DNA from: Setophaga petechia
Taxonomy: Eukaryota > Chordata > Aves > Passeriformes > Parulidae
Length of the DNA: 64,000 bases
Direction: 5' to 3'
Assembly (NCBI GenBank): GCA_024362935.1
Contig: JANCRA010000118.1
Span: forward strand, 658,134-722,133
Positions 11,385 through 18,111 of this stretch are shown in pieces (position 1 is the stretch's first letter; each line of letters begins with the position of its first letter). The position numbers were made by a program, and so were the translations under genes. The notes beneath the pieces are model-generated. The model had not been told where the DNA came from. It ran no database searches and saw nothing but the letters and a program-made list of their open reading frames with translations.

Positions 11385-11482
11385 ATGATGTCGTAATCAT
11401 TATATATTCCTCCATATGGAATAATCATAATAATTATCTCATTATGATAATAATTATGCCATCATGATAACAATTATGATAT

Positions 11483-11487
11483 CATGG
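11483..11487. repeat. 5' target-site duplication of the provirus
   Basis: CATGG directly before the 5' LTR, matching 18,107-18,111. Joining the flanks rebuilds a normal satellite unit. A 5-bp duplication fits ERVL-type integrases. Confidence 0.95.
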
Positions 11488-12103
11488 TGTCGTGGGATGA
11501 CCGCTTTTATCCCAATATCGTGTATTATGTCTGGCAGCTGTGTTTTTTTTGTTTTTTTCTCTCTCTCTCTACCCCCCCCCCCCCCCCCCCCGGCCGTCTT
11601 GCCGCGGCGGGGCGGGGAGGGAGGAGGGAGGGGGACTGGGTGCACTTTGGCTTGTGGCTTTTGGCTGCTTGGCTGGCTGGCCTGCTTGCTTCGGTTTGCT
11701 ACTTTGCTTGCTTGCTACTGCCTAGCCCTAGCTGATAGCTGCCTTTTTCCCTTTGCTGCTTTCTGCGCTGTTTTTTTTCTTTTTTTTTTTTCTTTCGTCT
11801 TCTCTTTCTTACCCTCCCCTGAAGATACTGGACCGGCTCTGGACCTGACCTGGGACGTCCGACGCCCGGCGGGATCTCTGGAGCCTGCGAGAGAAGCGTG
11901 GCACCCTCCACAACACTGAACTGGTTTTCTTTTCTTTTCTTGTGTTGGGGAGTGTTCTTTTGTTAATTGTCAATAAATAGGTTTTGTTTTCCACTTTGCT
12001 CCTCCGAGGAATTCCTTCCCGAACCCGGTGTTTGGGGGGAGGGGGGGGGGGGGGGGGGACTCCCTTTTGGAGATTTCCCCTAATTTTGTCCTGAACCAGG
12101 ACA
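11488..12103 (+). mobile_element. 5' LTR of the provirus
   Basis: 616 bp, TGTCGTGGGATG to AACCAGGACA. Features in order: a pyrimidine block (T8, T7, CT repeats, then 20 C at about 11,572-11,591), a GC-rich stretch, T8/T12 runs near 11,771-11,792, poly(A) signal AATAAA at 11,972-11,977, and a run of 18 G at 12,041-12,058 close to the end. I see no TATA box, so transcription may start from a TATA-less promoter. Short frames across it are artefacts. Confidence 0.95.
11972..11977 (+). promoter_or_regulatory. LTR poly(A) signal AATAAA
   Basis: Canonical signal in the 5' LTR. The identical copy in the 3' LTR (17,976-17,981) is the one expected to end proviral transcripts. It marks the R region. 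Confidence 0.85.
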
Positions 12104-12110
12104 TCCTTTT

Positions 12111-12128
12111 TGGTGCGTTGGCCGGGAA
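12111..12128 (+). other. putative primer-binding site
   Basis: TGGTGCGTTGGCCGGGAA starts 7 nt after the 5' LTR, where the site complementary to a tRNA 3' end is expected. TGGTGC would pair with a tRNA ending GCACCA, as tRNA-Phe and tRNA-His do. The following bases do not clearly match either, so the primer tRNA is unresolved. The 7-nt gap is longer than the usual 2-3 nt. Confidence 0.6.
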
Positions 12129-12215
12129 ACCCAGGAGGCCAAAGACAGTGGAAAACAAACCTATAACAATAATATTTTGGTCTTGGTTGTTTTGTAGGCA
12201 TATTGGTAATTCATA

Positions 12216-14147
12216 ATGTCCTTTGGGGTGAAAGTTTGCCGGTATTTCTGGTCCCTCGGGGTTTTTGAAGCTTTAATACCTTTGTGGTCCCTAGGGTTAT
12301 TTCCTTACCCAAAAATAGCTCTGGTGTTGTCCATAATAAGTAGCTTCTGTAAGCAGGGGGCGCGAACCAGAATAGTCATTGGGCTGGTCTTGTGTGTGCT
12401 GATTTGTCGGAGGTTTATGGAAGACCTTGTTTCAGGAATGTATGGATTGCTGTCATGGCTGTGTACTCAGTTTGTTTGGGGAGAAGAAGGGGAAGGGGCT
12501 TCTCAGCTTTTGTCTTCCTTCTTCTCCTCCAAATTGTTGACATCTCTATTAGGAAATGTTGAATTTCCCCTGAGTTTAAAAGAAACCATCTTTCTGGCAT
12601 TTAACTTATTAATCCTTTCCTATACTGTCTGGAGTGTATATAAAATGAAAGCTGAGATTTCTAGAGGGGTTAGAGAGACTCCTGATTCAGGAGTAAAACA
12701 AAGCAGGAAAAATCTTGACTGGAGTGGGAAATGGGAGGATATGGGCCAGACTTTAAAGGAATTTGCTGATCCTATAGACTGGGACCTTCCATCTGATCAA
12801 ATTCAGAACCCAGTCGAGGTGGCAAAGTATTTGAGGGAGAAGTGCCATGGTAATACTAAGGAGGAAAGACTTACTGCAGTGAGCTGGGCCTTGGCGTTTG
12901 TTTACCGTACTCTGCTAGATACTGTGGAGCAGCAGATAGCAGAAAGGGAACAGGGAGATAAGTTAGTTACTATCCCAGTGACCCAGGCTGCAGCTAACAT
13001 CCCAGGCTCCAGGATAGCAGCTGAATCAGACAACAGGCCCCAACCCATGGCTGTCGCAGCTAATACAAGAGGTGGAAAGTGTAAAGACAAGACCGATCGA
13101 AAGGTGGAGGATGATGATGATGATGCAGGAGAAGGACCCTCACCAAAATCAGAGGCCACATCAAGGGGCACAGATTCTGGAGCTAATATTGACTCCTTTT
13201 CTCTGAAGGACCTCAGAGGCCTAAGAAAGGATTACAGACGACAACCTGACGAATCTATAATTAGTTGGTTAGTCCGCCTTTGGGATGCTGCAGGGGAGGT
13301 TACGATTTTGGATGGTACTGAAGCGAGGCATTTGGGATCCCTGTCGCATGATACTGTCATCGATCAAGGTATGATGAGCAGGGCTAGCCCTCACAGCCTC
13401 TGGGATCGGGTCCTGGAGAGTGTAGCACAAAGATACTTATGTGCCGATGATCTCTATATGCAGCAGAAAGGGTGGAAGACCATAGAGCAGGGGATCCAAC
13501 GCCTGAGAGAAATGGCGGTGGTAGAGCTCATTTTCTCAGATGATATAACAACTAGGAATCCGGACCTGGTACCATGCACACCTGTAATGTGGAGGAAACT
13601 TGTGCGACTTGGGCCACCTGAATACGCTTCTGCTCTGGCAATAATGAAGCGGGATGATACATATGAGACTGTGCTTGATATGGCGAAGAAGCTTCGAGCA
13701 TATGCAGATGCTGTGCATGGACCAACTCATGCCAGAATTGCAGCAGTGGAAACACAACTGCGGGAACTAGAGGACAAAATAGAGAAGAATCATAAGAAAC
13801 TCCGGGAAGAGATTAAGGAGGACCTTATTCAAATCTCGGCTGTGCAAATTAGAGGTCCTGGTATCCAACGCTGGCGCTCCTTTGATGGCGAGAGAAGGTA
13901 CACCCCACGGGTTGAGTTATGGGCCTTTCTACGTGAGTCTGGAGAAGACATGAGAAGATGGGATGGAGAACCCACTGCTGCTTTGGCACAACGGGTGCGT
14001 GATTTGAAGAGAAGAGGAAGTATCACCAAAAAGAGGGCAGCTCCGGTTGCTCGCAGCCGAGATGTTAAGTATGACGATGACATGTCCGATCCCCTTGAAG
14101 GAACTTCTAAGGCATACACCCAAGGAAAGAAGGACAATCTGGCTTAG
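12216..14147 (+). CDS. gag: endogenous retroviral Gag polyprotein
   Basis: An intact 643-residue frame starting 112 bp after the LTR, at the position of gag. Gag would build the intracellular particle. The first ~145 residues are unusually hydrophobic, with stretches near 10-29, 33-45, 53-64, 70-88 and 124-142, suggesting membrane anchoring instead of a simple matrix. Next come a hydrophilic linker, an acidic run (Asp 299-303), and a capsid-like helical region from about 328 on. This includes PPEY at 467-470, which matches the PPxY late-domain pattern. A charged coiled-coil-like helix lies at about 505-540 and a basic C-terminus follows. There is no CCHC zinc knuckle. The stop is UAG at 14,145-14,147, in frame with pol. 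Position and linkage to pol make the call secure; the internal domain boundaries are inference. Confidence 0.9.
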   Translation: MSFGVKVCRYFWSLGVFEALIPLWSLGLFPYPKIALVLSIISSFCKQGARTRIVIGLVLCVLICRRFMEDLVSGMYGLLSWLCTQFVWGEEGEGASQLLSSFFSSKLLTSLLGNVEFPLSLKETIFLAFNLLILSYTVWSVYKMKAEISRGVRETPDSGVKQSRKNLDWSGKWEDMGQTLKEFADPIDWDLPSDQIQNPVEVAKYLREKCHGNTKEERLTAVSWALAFVYRTLLDTVEQQIAEREQGDKLVTIPVTQAAANIPGSRIAAESDNRPQPMAVAANTRGGKCKDKTDRKVEDDDDDAGEGPSPKSEATSRGTDSGANIDSFSLKDLRGLRKDYRRQPDESIISWLVRLWDAAGEVTILDGTEARHLGSLSHDTVIDQGMMSRASPHSLWDRVLESVAQRYLCADDLYMQQKGWKTIEQGIQRLREMAVVELIFSDDITTRNPDLVPCTPVMWRKLVRLGPPEYASALAIMKRDDTYETVLDMAKKLRAYADAVHGPTHARIAAVETQLRELEDKIEKNHKKLREEIKEDLIQISAVQIRGPGIQRWRSFDGERRYTPRVELWAFLRESGEDMRRWDGEPTAALAQRVRDLKRRGSITKKRAAPVARSRDVKYDDDMSDPLEGTSKAYTQGKKDNLA

Positions 14148-14222
14148 AGGGGCCCTGCCTCTAGCCAGGAAGAGGCACGGGAAAATCGGGTTTTTTGGAA
14201 GGTGTGGATCAGATGGCCTGGC
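14145..14222 (+). promoter_or_regulatory. putative UAG readthrough signal with H-type pseudoknot
   Basis: Gag and pol share a frame and only this UAG separates them. Stem 1 pairs 14,156-14,162 with 14,171-14,177 (7 bp, perfect). It extends by 14,153-14,155 with 14,179-14,181 past one bulged C. The 8-nt loop contains GCCAGG (14,164-14,169), which is the exact complement of CCTGGC at 14,217-14,222 and gives a 6-bp stem 2 with 1-nt junctions. The perfect stem begins 8 nt after UAG, after a purine-rich AGGGG. Murine leukaemia virus readthrough uses the same arrangement. The fold was found by eye; function is inference. Confidence 0.65.
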
Positions 14223-17200
14223 ACATCAGAGCCACGAGACTATGAAGCACTGGTTGACACTGGATCACAGTGTACCTTAATGCCATCAGAATACGTGGGG
14301 ACAGAACCTGTTTCCATTGCTGGAGTGACGGGGGGATCACAACAGTTGACTTTGTTGGAAGCTGAGGTGAGCTTGACTGGGAAGGAGTGGCAGGAACATC
14401 CAATTGTGACTGGTCCAGAGGCTCCGTGTATTTTGGGCATAGACTTCCTCCGGAATGGCTATTACAAAGATCCTAAGGGATTCAGGTGGGCTTTTGGAAT
14501 AGCTGCAGTGGACATAGAGGGTATTAAACAATTGAATACCTTGTTTGGACTATCAGAGAACCCATCTGCAGTAGGACTCTTGAAGGTAGAGGAACAACGA
14601 GTACCAATTGCCACTTCGACAGTGCACCGCAGGCAGTACCGGACGAATCGAGATGCCGTGATCCCCATCCACAAGATGATTCGAGAGCTGGAGAGCCAAG
14701 GGGTGGTCAGTAAAACCCACTCACCCTTTAACAGCCCTATCTGGCCTGTGCGAAAATCTGACGGAGAATGGAGATTGACTGTGGACTATCGTGCCTTGAA
14801 TGAAGTGACTCCACCACTGAGTGCGGCTGTACCAGACATACTGGAACTGCAGTACGAGCTGGAGTCCAAGGCAGCAAAGTGGTACGCGACCATCGATATT
14901 GCTAACGCGTTTTTCTCCATCCCTCTGGCAACAGAATGCAGGCCTCAGTTTGCTTTTACATGGAGGGGAGTGCAGTATACCTGGAACCGACTGCCCCAGG
15001 GGTGGAAACACAGTCCTACCATCTGTCATGGACTGATCCAGGCTGCACTAGAAGAGGGTGAGGCTCCAGAACATTTACAATATATTGATGATATCATTGT
15101 TTGGGGGAACACGGCAATGGAAGTGTTCGAGAAAGGAGAGAAGATCATTCATATTCTCCTGAAAGCTGGATTTGCCATTAAGAAGAGCAAAGTCAAGGGA
15201 CCTGCCCGAGAAATTCAGTTTTTGGGGGTGAAGTGGCAAGATGGACGGCGTCAGATTCCTGCGGATGTTATTAACAAAATCACTGCTATGTCCCCACCAA
15301 CTGATAAGAAGGAAACACAAGCCTTCTTAGGTGCTATAGGTTTCTGGAGGATGCACATCCCCGAGTATAGTCAGATTGTGAGACCCCTTTATCTGGTTAC
15401 CCGCAAGAAGAACGACTTCCATTGGGGCCCTGAGCAGCAGCAAGCGTTTGTCCAAATCAAGCAGGAGATCGCTCATGCTGTAGCCCTTGGTCCAGTTAGG
15501 ACGGGACCAGATGTAAAGAACGTACTCTACTCTGCGGCCGGGAGCCATGGTCTGTCCTGGAGCCTTTGGCAGAAGGTGCCTGGCGAGACCCGAGGCCGAC
15601 CATTGGGATTTTGGAGTCGGAGCTACAGGGGGTCTGAAGATAACTATACCCCAACAGAAAAAGAAATCTTGGCCGCCTATGAAGGAGTCCAAGCCGCCTC
15701 GGAGGTGATTGGTACAGAGGCACAACTTCTTCTGGCACCCCGACTACCGGTGCTGGGATGGATGTTCAGAGGAAAGGTTCCCTCTACCCACCATGCCACC
15801 AATGCTACTTGGAGTAAGTGGATTGCCCTCATTACGCAGCGCGCTCGAATTGGGAAGTTAAATCGCCCTGGGATCCTGGAAATAATTACAAATTGGCCCG
15901 AAGGTGAGAGCTTTAGTGTCGCGGATGAGGAACAAGAGCCAGTGACCCGGGTTGAGGAAGCTCCACCATACAATCAGTTGCCAGCAGAAGAAACACGTTA
16001 CGCTTTATTCACTGATGGTTCTTGTCGCGTCATAGGGATGAAACGGAGGTGGAAAGCAGCTGTATGGAGTCCCACTCGACGGGTTGCGGAGGCTACTGAA
16101 GGAGAAGGTGAATCCAGTCAATTTGCCGAAATCAAAGCTATTCAACTGGCCCTAGGTATTGCAGAGAGAGAGAAGTGGCCAAGGCTCTATTTGTATACCG
16201 ATTCTTGGATGGTAGCCAACGCTCTATGGGGATGGCTGAAGAGATGGAAAGAGGCGAACTGGCAGCGCAGAGGAAAACCAATTTGGGCTGCGGAAGAGTG
16301 GAAAGATATCGCTACTCGGTTAGAGAAGTTACCTGTGAAGGTTCGGCATGTAGATGCCCATGTCCCCAGAAGTAGAGCTAATGAAGAGCAGCAAAACAAC
16401 CAGCAAGTACATCAGGCTGCAAAGATAGGGGAGTTGAAGATAGATCTCGACTGGGAGCATAAGGGAGAGTTATTCTTGGCACGATGGGCCCATGATGCCT
16501 CAGGCCACCAGGGTAGAGATGCTACCTATAAATGGGCACGAGACCGAGGGGTGGATCTAACCATGGACAGTATCTCTCAGGTTATTCGTGATTGTGAGAC
16601 GTGCGCTGCCATTAAGCAGGCCAAACGGCTGAAGCCCCTCTGGTACGGTGGGCGGTGGTCTAAGTACAAATATGGGGAGGCCTGGCAGATTGATTACATC
16701 ATGCTGCCTCAAACTCGCCTAGGCAAACGTTATGTACTAACCATGGTAGAAGCCACCACGGGATGGTTGGAAACCTACCCTGTGTCTCATGCCACAGCTC
16801 GTAACACTATCTTGGGCCTTGAAAAGCAGGTCCTTTGGAGGCACGGTACTCCCGAGAGAATTGAGTCGGATAATGGAACTCATTTTAAAAACAATCTTAT
16901 TAATACTTGGGCTAGGGAACATGGCATCGAGTGGGTATACCATATCCCCTATCATGCACCAGCTGCAGGGAAAGTGGAAAGGTATAATGGATTGTTAAAA
17001 ACCACCTTAAAAGCATTGGGTGGGGGGTCTTTAAAAAACTGGGAGCAGCATTTGGCGAAGGCTACCTGGTTAGTTAACACTCGAGGTTCCACCAACCGAG
17101 CGGGTCCTGCTCAGTCTGAGCTCCTTAATATAGTAGATGGGGATAAAGCCCCAGTGGCCCATGTCAGAGGTTTGTTGGGAAAGACAGTATGGATCAACCC

Positions 17201-17327
17201 TGCCTCGAGTACAGACAAACCCATCCGTGGGATTGTTTTTGCTCAAGGACCAGGTTATACGTGGTGGATAATGCAGAAAGATGGAACAACACGGTGTGTA
17301 CCTCAGGGAGACCTGATTGTGGGATAA
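14148..17327 (+). CDS. pol: endogenous retroviral Pol (protease, RT, RNase H, integrase)
   Basis: A continuous 1,059-residue frame following the gag UAG, numbered here from 14,148; presumably made as Gag-Pol by readthrough. Protease: DTGS with Asp37, and a GID motif near 97-99. Reverse transcriptase: about 160-400, Asp250 in the first catalytic motif and YIDD at 312-315. RNase H: Asp623, Glu661 and Asp685 are present, but the fourth position, expected Asp in an N-x-Q-V-D motif, is His755. Integrase: zinc-binding His782, His787, Cys816, Cys819, and the catalytic triad Asp849, Asp908, Glu944 with exact D-35-E spacing, then a C-terminal DNA-binding region. There are no frameshifts or internal stops. 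The first GTG or ATG after the UAG is not needed as a start. No dUTPase follows. Confidence 0.95.
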   Translation, partial: RGPASSQEEARENRVFWKVWIRWPGTSEPRDYEALVDTGSQCTLMPSEYVGTEPVSIAGVTGGSQQLTLLEAEVSLTGKEWQEHPIVTGPEAPCILGIDFLRNGYYKDPKGFRWAFGIAAVDIEGIKQLNTLFGLSENPSAVGLLKVEEQRVPIATSTVHRRQYRTNRDAVIPIHKMIRELESQGVVSKTHSPFNSPIWPVRKSDGEWRLTVDYRALNEVTPPLSAAVPDILELQYELESKAAKWYATIDIANAFFSIPLATECRPQFAFTWRGVQYTWNRLPQGWKHSPTICHGLIQAALEEGEAPEHLQYIDDIIVWGNTAMEVFEKGEKIIHILLKAGFAIKKSKVKGPAREIQFLGVKWQDGRRQIPADVINKITAMSPPTDKKETQAFLGAIGFWRMHIPEYSQIVRPLYLVTRKKNDFHWGPEQQQAFVQIKQEIAHAVALGPVRTGPDVKNVLYSAAGSHGLSWSLWQKVPGETRGRPLGFWSRSYRGSEDNYTPTEKEILAAYEGVQAASEVIGTEAQLLLAPRLPVLGWMFRGKVPSTHHATNATWSKWIALITQRARIGKLNRPGILEIITNWPEGESFSVADEEQEPVTRVEEAPPYNQLPAEETRYALFTDGSCRVIGMKRRWKAAVWSPTRRVAEATEGEGESSQFAEIKAIQLALGIAEREKWPRLYLYTDSWMVANALWGWLKRWKEANWQRRGKPIWAAEEWKDIATRLEKLPVKVRHVDAHVPRSRANEEQQNNQQVHQAAKIGELKIDLDWEHKGELFLARWAHDASGHQGRDATYKWARDRGVDLTMDSISQVIRDCETCAAIKQAKRLKPLWYGGRWSKYKYGEAWQIDYIMLPQTRLGKRYVLTMVEATTGWLETYPVSHATARNTILGLEKQVLWRHGTPERIESDNGTHFKNNLINTWAREHGIEWVYHIPYHAPAAGKVERYNGLLKTTLKALGGGSLKNWEQHLAKATWLVNTRGSTNRAGPAQSELLNIVDGDKAPVAHVRGLLGKTVWINPASSTDKPIRGIVFAQGPGYTWWIMQKDGTTRCVPQGDLIVG

Positions 17328-17492
17328 GGCTCATATATGAATGTCATTGTTTGCTGAATGTGAGACAGAAGGAAACTGTAAGTGTCAAAGGTCTGAGCAA
17401 GTAAGATGAGAGGAATGCGTAAGTGTCAAAGGTGTGAGTAAGTGAAATGAAAGTTTTTATTGTATGTTCACGATATGGGATAAGGGGTGGAG
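17328..17492 (+). other. noncoding 3' tail and polypurine tract
   Basis: 165 bp between the pol stop and the 3' LTR. It holds an imperfect tandem duplication (two GTAAGTGTCAAAGGT copies near 17,378 and 17,420) and ends in the purine tract AAGGGGTGGAG (17,482-17,492), the expected plus-strand primer. There is no space for env. Confidence 0.85.
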
Positions 17493-18106
17493 TGTCGTGG
17501 GATGACCGCTTTTATCCCAATATCGTGTATTATGTCTGGCAGCTGTGTTTTTTTTGTTTTTTTCTCTCTCTCTCTACCCCCCCCCCCCCCCCCCCGGCCG
17601 TCTTGCCGCGGCGGGGCGGGGAGGGAGGAGGGAGGGGGACTGGGTGCACTTTGGCTTGTGGCTTTTGGCTGCTTGGCTGGCTGGCCTGCTTGCTTCTGTT
17701 TGCTACTTTGCTTGCTTGCTACTGCCTAGCCCTAGCTGATAGCTGCCTTTTTCCCTTTGCTGCTTTCTGCGCTGTTTTTTTTCTTTTTTTTTTTTCTTTC
17801 GTCTTCTCTTTCTTACCCTCCCCTGAAGATACTGGACCGGCTCTGGACCTGACCTGGGACGTCCGACGCCCGGCGGGATCTCTGGAGCCTGCGAGAGAAG
17901 CGTGGCACCCTCCACAACACTGAACTGGTTTTCTTTTCTTTTCTTGTGTTGGGGAGTGTTCTTTTGTTAATTGTCAATAAATAGGTTTTGTTTTCCACTT
18001 TGCTCCTCCGAGGAATTCCTTCCCGAACCCGGTGTTTGGGGGGAGGGGGGGGGGGGGGGGGACTCCCTTTTGGAGATTTCCCCTAATTTTGTCCTGAACC
18101 AGGACA
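17493..18106 (+). mobile_element. 3' LTR of the provirus
   Basis: 614 bp. Compared with the 5' LTR there is one substitution (T at 17,697), 19 instead of 20 C in the C-run, and 17 instead of 18 G in the G-run. The poly(A) signal is at 17,976-17,981. Confidence 0.95.
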
Positions 18107-18111
18107 CATGG
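18107..18111. repeat. 3' target-site duplication of the provirus
   Basis: CATGG, identical to 11,483-11,487. The satellite continues immediately afterwards. Confidence 0.95.

Larger units (their letters stand above)
11488..18106 (+). mobile_element. full-length ERVL-type endogenous retrovirus, env-less
   Basis: A 6,619-bp provirus: 5' LTR, primer-site-like sequence, gag, in-frame stop, pol, polypurine tract, 3' LTR, with CATGG target duplications. Pol motifs and the 5-bp duplication place it in the class III (ERVL-like) group of avian endogenous retroviruses. Only 165 bp separate the pol stop from the 3' LTR, so there is no env, and no dUTPase domain follows integrase. It should therefore be an intracellular element. 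The LTRs differ by one substitution (G 11,693 versus T 17,697) and by one base in each of two homopolymers, so the insertion is recent. Both long frames are intact. Confidence 0.95.

Noticed and set aside
11464..11919. A ~150-codon frame (Phe/Leu/Pro-rich) present in both proviral LTRs
   Set aside because: It spans T-runs, CT repeats and the C20 run; length changes in these would shift it, and it precedes any coding region.
13900..14147. A nucleocapsid zinc knuckle in Gag
   Set aside because: The C-terminal region is basic but has no Cys-Cys-His-Cys array.
14202..14204. GTG as an independent start codon for pol
   Set aside because: The pol frame is open from the codon after the gag UAG, and retroviral Pol is normally made as a Gag-Pol fusion; no initiation context supports GTG here.
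17328..17492. A hidden env or dUTPase gene after integrase
   Set aside because: Only 165 bp remain before the 3' LTR, with stops in all frames and no matching motif.
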